In this document: positions 9,397 to 20,458 of the stretch, piece by piece | Position numbering within the stretch: the stretch's first letter is position 1 | How the letters are laid out: each line of letters begins with the position of its first letter | NCBI GenBank assembly: GCA_012845835.1 | Contig: JABAKD010000023.1 | Coordinates: 248,001 to 312,000, forward strand | Direction: 5' to 3' | Origin: Undaria pinnatifida | Taxonomy: Eukaryota; Sar; Phaeophyceae; Laminariales; Alariaceae | DNA length: 64,000 bases | Notes under the pieces: generated by a model | Database searches by the model: none | Told to the model about the DNA's origin: nothing | The model's input: the letters and a program-made list of their open reading frames with translations, nothing else | Position numbers and translations under genes: made by a program

Positions 9397-9691
9397 CAGA
9401 AAAGAAGGCACAAATACCTGGCTTGGATGGCCAAACCAGCGACTACCTCACGTCTGCCCGTGCTCGTCACAGGACCTCGTGCTTGTTCGTGCCCGACGTG
9501 GGGATGCTGACCTACACGCGATGCCTTTCTCGAAAGGACTGCGTGCAGGCCCTTCCATCCCCAAAACCAAACTTGCTCTATCCCAGTTCCCGATACAGAC
9601 ATGCCTCGGTATGTCTCCAATAAACCCTGCTTTGTCCGTTACTTCGTTTGCGGAGGCCGTTACTTCGTCTACGGACAAAACTACCCTTTAT
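9397..9691 (-). repeat. Split direct repeat A1 (element 5' end)
   Basis: Outer copy of A2. It ends in CTACCC + TTTAT at 9,687-9,691 and then meets host sequence GATATGGTG. Joining the two host flanks across one TTTAT gives the probable empty site TTTCA-TTTAT-GATATGG. Confidence 0.9.
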
Positions 9692-9947
9692 GATATGGTG
9701 TTTGTGGATGAGACTATACCTGTTGTATATAAACTGCTCCAATGTTTGTACGGGAGGTAGTTCGCGCGTGTTCAGCAGTTTGGGAACTGCCACGCTGGAC
9801 GTATTATGGTCGCGCAGTGTATGAGGCTGCAGGCCTTGTCCATGTGTGTATGTGAAAAGCAGGAGCAAATTCGTATTTTCTTTCCACGGCTGATCAATTG
9901 CTATTGCTCATGTCGCAAGTTGCATGTCGACCAACGTGTGTCGACAG

Positions 9948-10623
9948 GAGTGCTGTTGCCGCGGCGGCGGTGGGGAGCGGGCGCACATTGCTGGATGTTT
10001 TCAAACCGAAGAGCGCCCCGGACGGCGCTAAGGAGTCGCCGGTGTTGATGGACAGTAGTAGCGGCGGGGACGCAACCGGTGACGCTGACGTGGTGGCGAC
10101 GGGAGTTGTGGGCAGCGGTGAGAGTCGTGTGGGCCCGTGCAGTGACGCCGACGTGGTTTTGACGGAAGATGTTAGCAAGGGTGAGGGTGGTGCGGGCGCG
10201 GGAAGTTTCGCTGACGCTGTTGCGACGGGAGTTGTGAACAGGCTTGAGGATTGTGATTGCGCGGGCATGGATATGGATGGTGTCTTCTCCGGCGCTGTAG
10301 ACGGGAGTGGTCCCGCCGATAGGACGCTTGTCCACGCTCTCATCTACTGCGCGGGATTACGTCCAGCTGTCCGGGAGCCTGTGCTCCAATACTTCCCATC
10401 AACTCTCCACGGTATTGGCAACCAAGGGGTGTCCTGGGAGGCTCAGATAAACATGAATCCCGTGTCTCTCCACGCGGTTCCAACTGCCTCCTGCGGCATC
10501 TTCAGTCTATGCTGTGCGGGGACAGTAGAACAACCAGGAGGCACGTGCGCGCCGTGTTTGGACATCAAGGGCACGAAGGCTTACAGGGTTTGGTGCCCAA
10601 CCGCGGCGCTTGCCCACCATTGA
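9948..10623 (+). CDS. Zinc-finger gene, downstream exon
   Basis: After the acceptor at 9,947 the frame set by the upstream exon continues to a stop at 10,621-10,623, about 225 codons. It holds RTLLDVFKPKS, a Phe-Lys-Pro segment of the sort that often follows BED fingers in hAT-derived proteins. Next come low-complexity, partly repeated stretches (GDADVVATGVVGSG and FADAVATGVVNR), then a Cys-rich end (CGIFSLCCAG and GTCAPCLDIKG) that could be a second metal site. No domain is recognised with confidence. The reading frame changes after 10,560 (an open frame continues 10,600-10,820), so a further intron or a frameshift near the end is possible. Confidence 0.4.
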
Positions 10624-10884
10624 ATATTTCAGACTACATTGATCACCTTGCACTAACGGAAGGATTTACGTACCTAAACAACGTAAAGTACAGTTTGACA
10701 TCCCTTGCTCTTGCCATGTTGGCTTGCTTGCCAAGCCTCTTCGTTAACGCGAGAGTGTGGGGTAAACCATCCACAGGGGTACAGCCAAGAAACGAACCAC
10801 CAAGCAAGGAAACAAAGTAAAAAATAATATATATCTTGGGAAAATCATATTTTGGGCCTCGGGGGGGTGTTAGATGTGCGGGAT
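10624..10884 (+). other. Possible continuation of the zinc-finger gene
   Basis: A second frame (to a stop near 10,820) reads ISDYIDHLALTEGFTYLNNV and a hydrophobic Leu/Ala stretch. It might be a further exon or 3' UTR. Nothing else is visible. Confidence 0.2.
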
Positions 10885-11290
10885 AACTTTCCTTGTGCGC
10901 CCTCGTGTGCGTGATACCCCGATTGCGCGTTTTACTGGGTGTCTGGGTGTGAGTGTCCTCATTAAGGATATCGGTCGGCGACTGTCCTTGGGAATTACAG
11001 AGTAGCTTGTACCAGGGTCAAGAGGGTGGTATTAGTCAGTCTGTCTGCGGAAACTATATAATCCTTTTTTGAGGGGGGCAAACCCTGACAGCTGCGGAAG
11101 GAAACCAATCTGTTGATCAAGTGTGTGTCCTTTAAGTCGTATAATCGGTGAGGGTAGGGCGGAGTTTTTAAGGGCGTGGGGGGCTGTGTTTGAACAAGGG
11201 GGGGCGGGGATAGGGGGGAGGGCAACGAGCGGGGCAATTCAATCTGTGCGCGGAAACTCTTAATCCTTCAAAAAATAGGAGCAAATCCGA
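10885..11290 (-). repeat. Dispersed repeat family X, copy 1
   Basis: The reverse complement matches the copies at 12.8-13.5 kb and 45.5-46.2 kb through shared blocks: CCTCATTAAGGATAT, TCGGCGACT, the CAGGGTCAA block, GCGGAAACTATA, and GATCAAGTGTGT. It carries no coding frame. Confidence 0.7.
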
Positions 11291-11430
11291 CCGTTATGTA
11301 TGGCGATGAACCATTTCGTGCCGTCGACATACAGTCTCTGAATTTCATGTAGGGATCGAGAAAGAGAAGGGAAAGTGTCAAGACAATAAAAGGGGTGGCG
11401 AAAGATACAAAAAACGAAGTTCGAGGTGTA

Positions 11431-12217
11431 GGCCATTTCTTATGCAGCCGGATTCCGCCAGTCGAAAAGGGCCGTTTTCGAATGGACTTTTTTTTACTGG
11501 AATCTTCTGGTCCTTCTTCTTATCGTCAATGGAGTCGATTGAACTTTTTTGTACTCTTCCTAAAGGCGGTTGGTGTGAGGGAGTACTGCTGTACAGCAGT
11601 CCAAATCAGTTGGCAGCTCTGCGCTTCGCGCTTCCTCCGCGAGCAACGGCTCGACGAACCCTCGTCCCAGCGAGTTGGTGGCTTTGGGCTTAGCCAATAG
11701 CCACCAAAGCCACGTTCGTGGAGTTGCACTCAGCCCAGATCCGCCAAAGCTACAGCAGGTGCCGCCGTTGTTGGCAGCATGGGATCGAGACCGCGCGCTG
11801 CTGCCGTCGTGTGATACACGCTGCTGGCGAGCGGAACTAGGAATGCGCCACGCTGACTTGCTGCGAGAAGCAACAGCAGGAATAACCAAGCCAGCGTCAG
11901 CGCCTTGTATGATACTGCAGTGTGGCACCTGGTATAGGTGTGTGGCCGTGTGGCCGTGTGGGTATGTGTTTGGTGGTGGGATGGGCGATGCGATCGGTTC
12001 AAAAAACACGTGTAAAGCTTTTTCGACTGAGTTTTTCGACTGGAGGATCCAGTCGAAAAAGTATAGTTTTTCGATTGGAGCCGCCATACGGTATTATTCT
12101 CAGTCGGAAAAAGTTGAGTCGAAAAACCCTTTTTCGACTGCGTAAGAAAGCTCGATTTGGGCTTCAGTCGAAAAAGGCCGTTTTCGACTGACAAATCCGA
12201 CTGCATAAGAAATGGCC
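11431..12217. mobile_element. Non-autonomous element with long terminal inverted repeats (MITE-like, 787 bp)
   Basis: The left end GGCCATTTCTTATGCAG at 11,431 is the reverse complement of the right end CTGCATAAGAAATGGCC at 12,201-12,217. The similarity continues for about 50 bp on each side (CGGATT, CAGTCGAAAA, GGCCGTTTTCGA). Subterminal copies of AGTCGAAAAA occur in both orientations between 12,020 and 12,190. There is no transposase frame inside. A target duplication is not clear (GTA on the left, TTA on the right), so the superfamily is not assigned. Confidence 0.7.
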
Positions 12218-12785
12218 TTAGTCTGATTTTATGTAGTATGTTCATCCGCCCTGATCTATCTGTGGAACGTACAGCGATATGAAGTAACTGTTTCCTTTGT
12301 CATTTGAACAAAACGCGTTACTATAGTATGTATGTCCCTTCTTGCTTCAGGGAGGTTACAGCGGCTTTAAAAAAATGTAGGACGCAGTCAATAACAGCAG
12401 CCCTTCACGAGCGAGCGCGTCCGTATCCTCTCGGAAACGTCTTTTGTTTATTCACAATACCACCACCTGAAGCGAAAATCGCAAGGCCATAAAATGGAAT
12501 TGCTTGGGCAAAATCTGTACTTGTCAAATTTTTACAGAATACGCCGCACATGCGGAGTAGTGTTGGCTCTAACAATTTTACCTGAAATACGGGTTCAACT
12601 TATTATCTTGTTGCGGTGGATATAGATGGATGGGTGATTTAGTAACCGTTTCATGTAAATAGCACATACAAATCCTTGATCTTAATATTGATTTTAATAT
12701 TATATGTGACCTACACCTCTTGAAAACCCTTCCCCCCCCCACCCCCCCACCCCTTTTTTTTATATTTTTCCCTCGCTTCCTCTTG
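12218..12785. other. Intergenic, no gene seen
   Basis: Short frames only; AT-rich, with C-runs near 12,730-12,760. Confidence 0.5.
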
Positions 12786-13475
12786 ATTAAACGCTCCATC
12801 TACTATCAAAATCCGCCAGAGCAATAAACACTTCCATGCCCTGGATATCGCCTCGTTATCGTTTCAGAGCCGTCCATGCCGCTGCTGCAATTCCCACCCA
12901 CCCTCGCCCCCAACGCGCCCTCCTTCCCCACCACCCGCACCATCGCTTAGACCTAGCACCACGGATATAGCAAACCCCTACATCTTTGCGACCTAAAGCC
13001 CCCCCCCCCCGCCCCCGCCCCCCCCCCCGCAACACCCCCCCCCCCTCCTCCACAAGAAATATTTATAGTTTCCACGCAAAAATTTACCTGCCCCACCCGT
13101 CCCCTCCCCCCCCTCCCCCCCCTCCCGCCCCCCTTTTGATCAAAATCAGGCCCCCACGTCCTTCAAAACTCCGCCCTCCCCTTGCCGGATATTCGACTTA
13201 CAGGATACACTTGATAAACTGATGCATTTCCTTCCACACAGCTAGCTGTCAGATTTTGTCCCCCCCAGAAACGGGTTTTATAGTTTCCGCGCACAGACTG
13301 CCTAACATCATCATGTTGACCCTGATAGCTACACTGTAGTTGCAAGGGGAGTCGCCGACCTATATCCTTAATGAGGACACACAACCCGTAATACGCGCGA
13401 TCGGAGTATCACACACAGCTTGCAAAGATGAGTTTCGACAAAATCTTCGGCTTCACAGCTGGAGTGTATTTTATT
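12786..13475 (+). repeat. Dispersed repeat family X, copy 2 (long form)
   Basis: It is aligned by eye with 45,468-46,190. Both begin near AAACGCTCCA and share AATAAACACTTCCA, GCCGCTGCTGCAATTC, long C-runs, the block GTTGACCCTGATAG, CGCGCGATCGGA, and end near GTTTCGACAAAATCTTCG and CACAGCTGGA. The transcription and mobility mode is unknown. Confidence 0.75.
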
Positions 13476-15330
13476 TTTGACAAAACATACCGAGTACCGG
13501 ATGTCTCAGTGAAGTCTGCCCTACCTGCATGGGCCAATGCAATATTTCTTCAGCTTTTCCGTCTCGCTGCCGTCTGTTCTTCACGACGAAGTGAGCTCTA
13601 CACCGGTCGACATGCAGCACAACCAGTGTCCGTGTCGAAGCCTCATGGTTGGACGAGCTCTGCGGCCACAAACTACCAGAAGGCAGGGGTGAATGTTTCA
13701 AATAAATGCAGAAAAAAAACGGGAATTGATTTCAAAATGAACCGCAACGAGTAAACGGGCAAAAAAAGGCGCCAGCCATCACGCCAGGATACTTGCAACC
13801 AAACAGTAACACAAATGAAATGATTTCAACAGAACGAAATAAAAAAGAAAGCCGACAGGGAGTAATACGCTATGGAAAATTCCCTAGAAACTTCTCTGGG
13901 GTACTTTTGGTGTCCGAATCAATCGGTCGGATATTTACTGAATACGTAATAATGATTGTGATATTGACCTTCGGTTCTGCAGTTTTTTTTCTTTTTTCAG
14001 TACACTAGCGTGAAGTATGGGACCAATGTGAAGAACATGTCAATTTTGCGTCCAGGACTGCCTAGGCTCAGCGACATATTCTCTGTGCACGCACCGCGGG
14101 AAATTATTACACATGTTTCTCGCCTCAATACCTACTCTCTTTCATTATTCCTTCCTTGATTTTTATTGAAAAACATTGTCTGTCATGATTTTGAGGGCGT
14201 GCGGGGCTCTGAATACCGTTCTTCAGAGACAGTGTCAGGTACCCCACACCACCCGCCCTTGAAACAAAAAGTAGAATCGATAAACGGCGTTGTTACGGCA
14301 TTTGTTTGTCGGAAGTTTTTGAAGGGGTAAAAGAAGGCTGACGCAAACAGGCGGAGGTGTGTCCAGCACTGTACAAGATTGGGGCTGTGAGTTGTCGGGC
14401 CATGCGTTATTGCTGTTGTTGAGTCCTGACGATGTCGATGATTGTGCTTGTATTTGCAGTTACTGTTGTTCTTCTTTTACCTCCTCGTGTTTGTTCTTGG
14501 TCAAAGGCTTGCGTGTGAATGTGGCTGTGGGTGTGGTGGTGTTGTTGGTGTTGGTGGTGTTGGTGGTGTCGGAGGTGTTCGTCGTACGAGAACGGGTGGA
14601 GTTTTAATGGCATACCAAGTAGTTTTTTGTGTATTCAGGTGATGCGAGCGTACAGCAGTAGTCTATAGACTATACCCTCAATAAATAAAACATCCCGTGA
14701 TGGGTCTTCGCCAAGGCCAACCTACTCTTGACCTACTCGAGGAGTTGCCGCGAAGGAAAGAGAAACTCGGTTGGTTGTGTTATTAATATGACAACCGGGG
14801 TATAGCCAGTTTCACTGTATACTATACTGCCCATCAGTTTCCGTACCCAAGTGAAGCGAACAGCAAGGATGGTACGCACAAACCTGTAGCAAACCAATGT
14901 CCAATGGCTATCATGCAGTTCGATGCGAGTCGGATATGAGGGGAGAGATTGTCGAATCCTTATCGATACATACGAACTGGAGAGACGTACCGTCGAGGAG
15001 AGGAAAAAAACGAGCCTGCTTAGTAGGACTGTGAGTCGGTTTCGTTTCACGACAAATAACTAGTCGCTAGTCGGAGCCCAACAGGTGACTTTGGTCGGTA
15101 AGTCGGCTGGTGAAGTAAAATGTCCCAAAAGTCGAGAAATACAACGCATGTACAGGTTATTCTACCCTGGACAAGAGGAACGTTGCAAAAATTGGTGGAG
15201 TCGCAATACTACCTGGCGCCGATAAAAGCCAAAAACGAACTCATCACCAAGATGGCGGTGGAAAAGTTATCCCCAGAGCATAGTCTATAGCAGGTAAATC
15301 TACCCCGGACTAGAGGAAAGTGACAGCAAT
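13476..15330. other. Intergenic, no gene supported
   Basis: Frames are short and lack protein-like composition. A GT-rich stretch lies at 14,520-14,580. Two diverged copies of a block (TTCTACCCTGGACAAGAGGA at 15,158 and TCTACCCCGGACTAGAGGA at 15,300) suggest an old local duplication of about 140 bp. Confidence 0.4.
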
Positions 15331-15499
15331 TTTTTTCACCGCAAAACTACGAGGCGGGGATACGAGCGAAAAAGAGTACTTACCACCGAGAGAGCGATGC
15401 AGCAAATATCCCTAGACGAAAAAGATGATACTTTGTCCCTTCGTGTTGATACTTTTTTACTGGTGTCTCTCTTAAGCTTGCGCGAAATCATCCCGTCGA

Positions 15500-15668
15500 C
15501 GACGACCACAAAGCCGAAACCATCGATAATTAGAGCTGTCGATGTTGAACAGAATTTTCTTGCTCGTGAATGGCTTGACCTCCTCCATATAGGCAATGAT
15601 TTCCCTCGTATCGTACTTGCTCGGGGCCCCGCCACTGCCCCCGCCTTTTCTACCTGCCCCACGCGCCC
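15500..15668 (-). CDS. Possible exon, unknown protein
   Basis: One - strand frame reads GGAPSKYDTREIIAYMEEV followed by KPFTSKKILFNIDSS, which looks like real coding sequence. A possible acceptor (GGGGGCAG|T) would continue phase from the exon ending at 15,814, giving INPLC-GGAPSK. The acceptor lacks a pyrimidine tract, and the downstream donor is not identified. Family not recognised. Confidence 0.25.
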
Positions 15669-15813
15669 CATGCTATTTCAGGGCCACGCGATGCCCTTTC
15701 CTGCTCGTATCTACATATTGCCTCAAATGGGTAAGGGCCCCGAGCGCCTCGCGAAGCGTGTGCCCACAACTATGCAAGGGAGCGGGTCCTTGAGGAATAT
15801 CATGAAAACTCAC

Positions 15814-16060
15814 CACAACGGGTTGATGTATCTGACCAGCTTACTGCGACTCGGCTCGTCCTTCACGCGGTAGAGCACCCTTTCGGGGTCACGTGCTCTC
15901 GCCAAGATGCTTAGCTGGCCGATGATGGTCCCAGTGTTGCCGACGGTACCACCACCGTCAACGTTAGCATTGTGAGCGCCAGGGCTGATGCCGGCGGCAC
16001 CGTCGAGAATGATGGAGTTTTCTGCCACATGTGCATGTGTGTGAACCTCCCGCTGTGCGC
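15814..16060 (-). CDS. Possible exon, unknown protein
   Basis: The - strand frame reads ENSIILDGAAGISPGAHNAN, a Gly-rich turn region, then LSILARARDPERVLYRVKDE and RSKLVRYINPL. It ends at a strong donor (TTGTG|GTGAGT at 15,813). The frame is closed by a stop near 16,065, so the exon begins at or after that. No family is recognised and no start is seen. Confidence 0.3.
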
Positions 16061-16686
16061 CGCAGTGTCACAGGACATTCCATGTGAGGGTATCCGCAGC
16101 CCGCAGCAGTTCACGTCAAAAGCTGCACCCCGCAATGAAAATGCCTTGTTACAGTTAAGGAAAACAAATATGTCGGAACGTCGGCACCTCAACTTCACGA
16201 CTGACTAATGGTCCACGTAATAACTCGCCGGCGACTTAAACCGTGCCGACTCACAGCCCTTAAAATTGACGAAGCCCTGGTATGGACGTTCCCGCCCAAT
16301 CGTCGCGTGATACAGCACGGGTAGCACCTTATATGCCAGATACTATCACCAACACGGCTGTCCGAACGAAAACTTACACATTCGTTTGAATGGTACTGGC
16401 GTCTTCCGGCTGGTGTAGTTCGTTTATAGTTTGGCCGTGGCGTTGATAACAGGGTTGGTGAAAAATGGAAATATTCACGTACAGTGCGCAGGATGCCTCG
16501 GAAACCTTTGGTGCGCCCTTCGAATGTAGCAAGTGTCTATCAATGTTATGCGGCATAAACCCTGTCGGTCAACTCTCCCTTGTCACCTTGCCCGGAAACC
16601 ATGACAACTGGATAGTGTGCACAACATCATCACACAATGTAAGGGATTCCCAATTCTCCGGTACTCGTGCTGATATATCACAATAC

Positions 16687-16740
16687 CTACATCGTGACAT
16701 TGCCGCGACATTGCTTCATCGTGACATTGCCGCGACATTG
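16687..16740. repeat. 27-bp tandem duplication
   Basis: CATCGTGACATTGCCGCGAC plus ATTGCTT occurs twice in a row, with no changes noticed. No function is visible. Confidence 0.7.
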
Positions 16741-18117
16741 CTCTGTAGTTCGAATAAATCTTATGTTCGGGTTGCTGCCGTGGCTAAGATACGGGGCGGA
16801 CAGTTACAATGCCAACAGGCCATAGCTGATAAAACCTGCACGACGTACAGAAGCAAGTGCGTGGAGCTTAACCCCTTTAGAACCCCGAAATCCCTTCCTA
16901 TACTCACGTAAAGTATTGTTGTCTTATTCGGCAGTGTCGACGGAATAAGGAACACGAGGGATGGATCTACCCGGGGGGGGCAGAAGGCCGTCAATCTCTA
17001 TACATGGTCCGTGTGTACGGAGATTGTTCACAATCGGTATAGGTGACGGGGAGTCCACCCAAGACAGCACGTTTAACGCGGAGCTTAAGCCCACCCAAAG
17101 CAGGCGCGTGCTACGATAGAGACATCAGTTTTGGTCTGAAAAAAAAAGGCTTCTGAAGGACGGGGCGGGCTCCTCAACCTACTAATACTATACTAATACA
17201 ATCGTCGGAAGTTGGTCATGTTTTGGCATGATTTCGTTGCGTTCCTAGGCCATGACATGTTTCATCTGGTACCAGTTGTATTTTTCTCCCCTAATCAGTA
17301 TTTGCCTTAGAGAGGTCTAAGCTCCGAAATCGAGGAACCCCAGAAAAAGACAATGGCTGGCTCACCTCTGTCGTGGCATGCGTCAGCAGTGCTTTCAATG
17401 CGGGGCACGAGCCCACTCAAACCGACCCCTGGGATCGCCGAGGAGCACGCGCGCCGCCCGCCGGACCGTAGGACGTAGGTACCGCCGTCTCCAGCGGGGT
17501 TGGCGCTTGTCAACAGCACGGGCTTGAAGGTTGTCAAGCTAGTGCGTGCTAAACAACCGGCGTTGCGGTTGGCGCTGCCTTTGAAGTACTCGAGTGTGCA
17601 ATCAAGCGCGGTGACGAGCTCAAGCTACCGCTGGACTCGCGCATAGACCGTCCCCACTTTGCCAATGCTCTACTACTGATGCCTTGTGGCCGGAGGATAC
17701 CTTGAACTTTGTTCCGCAAAGAACCTTTGGAAGCGTTCGGGAGCCTAAACATTTTTGCCTGTTGTCCAAATCTAGAGGAACCCAGCTCGTCTCCGATTCG
17801 AGCATTGGTCGACTGATCTACGTGATTTTTGACAATAAACGAAAAGTTGACCCCGCGTCACAAGTATCCCCGACAAAACTGGGACTGTGTTCTGACAGCG
17901 CAAGGTCAGGGCCGACGCCAGATGCTGATTCCAAAAACCTTCATGGATTTCGGTCGGCATGCACATCCCAGAAAGAGATCGAGACTCCGAAGCAGCAGCC
18001 TTGCGAGCGCTGGCCGCTGTTGACGGCCCGGCCGCGGCGTGGACTAGATTTTATAATTCCTTCATTCGCAGTGCAAGTGCGTAACCGACGAGGCAATACC
18101 GGGTGCGCCGAACCGGT
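16741..18117. other. Mostly intergenic, one short coding-like stretch
   Basis: From about 17,553 to 17,700 the + strand reads TTGVAVGAAFEVLECAIK, then RGDELKLPLDSRIDRPHF, before a stop. It could be an exon remnant of an unknown gene. The rest has no supported gene. Confidence 0.25.
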
Positions 18118-18366
18118 CTCAATGCCGCGAAATGCTTCGTGGACGGCAGAAAGTGCCTCACCGAGAAATCGTCTTCCCCTCCACCGGCATGCTTCGTCGA
18201 CACTGGGATCATCCGCCTACATGCCAATGGCCCACAATAGGTCCAGCGGACTAGCTTCAGCCAGAAGCTTGTTGCCATTGGTGTTCAAAAAGTGAATTTT
18301 CATGGCTGGATTATGCCTGAATTTTGGTCGTAGGTGCCACATAACGAGGCGTTTCGTTTTTCCCTG
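18118..18366 (-). pseudogene. NADAR (YbiA-like) domain remnant with in-frame stop
   Basis: The - strand frame reads VMWHLRPKFRHNPAMK, LLAEASPLDLLWAIGM, then UAG, then ADDPSVDEACRWRGRRFLGE and ALSAVHEAFRG. This matches the C-terminal half of NADAR domains, known N-glycosidases acting on ADP-ribosyl- or riboflavin-related substrates. The family pattern there is a KF..N..L segment, LVEAS..D..WGIG, ADDP and W.G.N.LG.AL. The stop sits exactly between WAIGM and ADDP, and the N-terminal half of the domain is not seen nearby. It is most simply a decayed fragment; an intron removing the stop is unlikely because the conserved text is continuous. Confidence 0.6.
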
Positions 18367-18606
18367 TCCATAACATTGGAGTCGATGTTGCGCACCCGTC
18401 GGCCGATGCGTTTGCGTCTGGTTGCGGGCCAGACGGCACTTGATGATTTCCACTGTACGATGGTCGTTAGAAGGCCTGGTCGTTTTTGTCTTCGGCACTG
18501 TGGGCCTGTAGTGCTCCCTTGCTAAGACGCTAGACCTCGGTGGCGTGGCGATAATCCGAACCCGCGATTTCCCACCTCCGCTCCCCTCCTCTCGTCGGCG
18601 AAACAC

Positions 18607-20169
18607 GCGAGAATCCGTTCTAGCCGCTCCCGCAAAAAACTCTTAACCTGACTATGCCAAACCGTCGGTAGCCTCGTTGGACATTTGGGTCTTTCATTTC
18701 CCCTTACGAGAACACTAGTCTTCGGTTATTTTTGTCTGATGGGTGTACCCCTGTGGGAACATGAGGCGTCGGGATCATGGCGTGAGTCCAAAACCGCGGT
18801 TTCTCGCCTAAGGCCCTACCAATCTTCCCGCGGAAACTCGAAAGAAACCGCTCTTACTGCACCCGTAAAAACGTCGAACGCCGACGGTGCGCAAAACCGT
18901 CGGTGACCTCGTTTTACATACAGCACTCCTGAACTCAGTAAGCGCCATGCACTCAGCATTGCTGCAACTACCGGCGCGGTAGATGGACCCAGGTCGACTT
19001 AAAGTAGAATAAATGGAGGGAATGACAGTATGCTCCGTTATCGGCCAGGTTCCTAGCAGCGGTCACATGTTACGTTTCACGCAAAGCATGCTTGCCTTCG
19101 TAGCAGTACTCCTGGAAAACCCGTGTATATGCCGGAGGATCGTCTGGAGGCATTTCGCCACATTTGCCTCATTGCTCGTGAATGGCACGTAAAATATGTC
19201 GCATAGAAGCCCATGCGCTGGTCACAAGAAGAAGTTATATCTGGGCGCTCGTGAGGTCACTTTGGCGTGTGACGCCGCACAATGGCCAACATGATCTCTG
19301 GCCTAAATCGCGTTATCGGCTGGGTACCGGCGCGAAGCGCCAGTGCATTTTGTAATGTTGGCGTCCACAACCTGAGGACCTGATATCTAACAGGATTGTG
19401 GGTACGCGACGAAACGACGTTCGTCGCGGCGAAGGCTCGACCACGGCCACCCCCAGGTTGGCGAAGGGGTCCCAGCGGAGACGCCCCCGGAGGGCCCCGC
19501 TGGCAGAGGCACCTCGTCGCAGGCGGTATGTTTACGCGATTTGACATCATAACTAGAAGGGACAAAACCTACGCTGGTTTTAATCCTCGCAAGTCACCAA
19601 CAAATCGTGTGCAGAGTGACGGTTTTGTTATTTGGCTCACAAAACATTGATGTAAAATGGAGTGTGACGGTTGATATTAAAACATATAAAAAGGATACAT
19701 AGAAGTGTATCACGGACACCAATCGCGGACCAAAGACAGCAAGCTAGTAACGATTGCACGTGGGATCGTTAGAGTATGATGTCTCGAATAGTGCCTACCT
19801 GGTATCCGTTGTCCACTATCCACTATCCACCATGTGCTGGCAACAAGACCTCGACAGCAACAAAGAAAACAAGCTCAAGTATTTGCCAGGAAAACAGCTA
19901 CGTGGTATGTTGTACTCACCGCTATAATCATTCTTTAACTCTGCTGTGTACGTTGAGTGTGTGTGATATGTGGAGTGTGGTGCAGCGGCGCAATTGGATG
20001 GGTTACCTTGGAAGATTGAGGCGACGTTTGTTTGCGGAGTTCTGCGTGCTAACATGGACGCTCGTAGGTATACAAAGCACTGGCGGCACTGGCGAGGGCC
20101 TGTGCCAGTACTAGTATACTGCCAGTTGTAGCAGTTGTACGACCAGTGTGTACTGGTCCAGTACCAAGC
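18607..20169. other. Intergenic, no gene supported
   Basis: Only short frames with no recognisable motif. GC-rich near 19,400-19,520. Confidence 0.4.
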
Positions 20170-20173
20170 CCTA

Positions 20174-20257
20174 TGTTATAAGGATTAGTCTGGGTAAACT
20201 GTTAGTTAACCTTTCGCAAGTGGTCAAACGGACTACTACCCCACTAATTCCTTAACA
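20174..20257 (+). repeat. TRIM left LTR
   Basis: TGTTATAAGG at the start and CTTAACA at the end. It contains TGGTCAAACGG, which fits a pol III A-box pattern. Confidence 0.75.
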
Positions 20258-20289
20258 AATGGCGTCGTCGACAGACCATGGGTTTTTGG

Positions 20290-20315
20290 GTCGTGGGTTC
20301 GATCCCCACCATCCA
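20290..20315 (+). other. tRNA T-arm/B-box-like module inside the TRIM
   Basis: GTGGG, TTCGATC, CCCAC forms a perfect 5-bp T-stem with a 7-base loop, and GGTTCGATCCC fits the B-box. The two related interiors at 56.9-57.4 kb keep the same stem with loop TTCAAAT. No full cloverleaf can be drawn, as the 5' acceptor and D arm are missing. Confidence 0.5.
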
Positions 20316-20458
20316 CAATAATAAACTTTCCAGATTTTCCCCATGTCGAACTTGAAATATACTCTCCCTGGTATCCCCAGGGAATGAAACGGCTTGGATA
20401 TGGACAGGTCCCCGTATATCCGGCCGACCTGCTATCCCACCGTTTCAGGGGGGGAGAG

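Larger units (their letters stand above)
441..9691 (-). mobile_element. DIRS/Ngaro/PAT-like tyrosine-recombinase retrotransposon, apparently complete
   Basis: In element orientation (right to left) the order is A1 (9,691-9,397), leader, Gag-like ORF, RT-RNase H, tyrosine recombinase, B1 (1,322-1,081), A2 (1,085-791), B2 (682-441). This A1-B1-A2-B2 split direct repeat layout is the known signature of Ngaro/PAT-type elements of the DIRS order. These elements lack a DDE integrase and insert through a circular intermediate. The repeat pairs differ by about one base each, so the insertion is young. The pentamer TTTAT lies at both ends and at the B1/A2 joint, as expected for the crossover core. No frame-breaking change is seen in the ORFs apart from one UAG between Gag and RT. 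It lies antisense in the intron of a host gene. Confidence 0.88.
294..9947 (+). other. Intron of the zinc-finger gene, enlarged by a retroelement
   Basis: The donor is GTGAGG at 294 and the acceptor is GTCGACAG ending at 9,947. Both flanking exons stay in one frame when joined. Removing the inserted element (441-9,691, keeping one copy of the TTTAT core) leaves an intron of about 408 bp. The intron is inferred from splice signals and frame only; no transcript evidence is available. Confidence 0.5.

Noticed and set aside
10509-10820. Independent small gene
   Set aside because: The start is inside the zinc-finger exon in another frame; it is more likely a tail exon or 3' UTR of that gene, or noise.
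20290-20315. A complete tRNA gene
   Set aside because: Only a T-arm-like module is present; no acceptor, D or anticodon arms can be formed.
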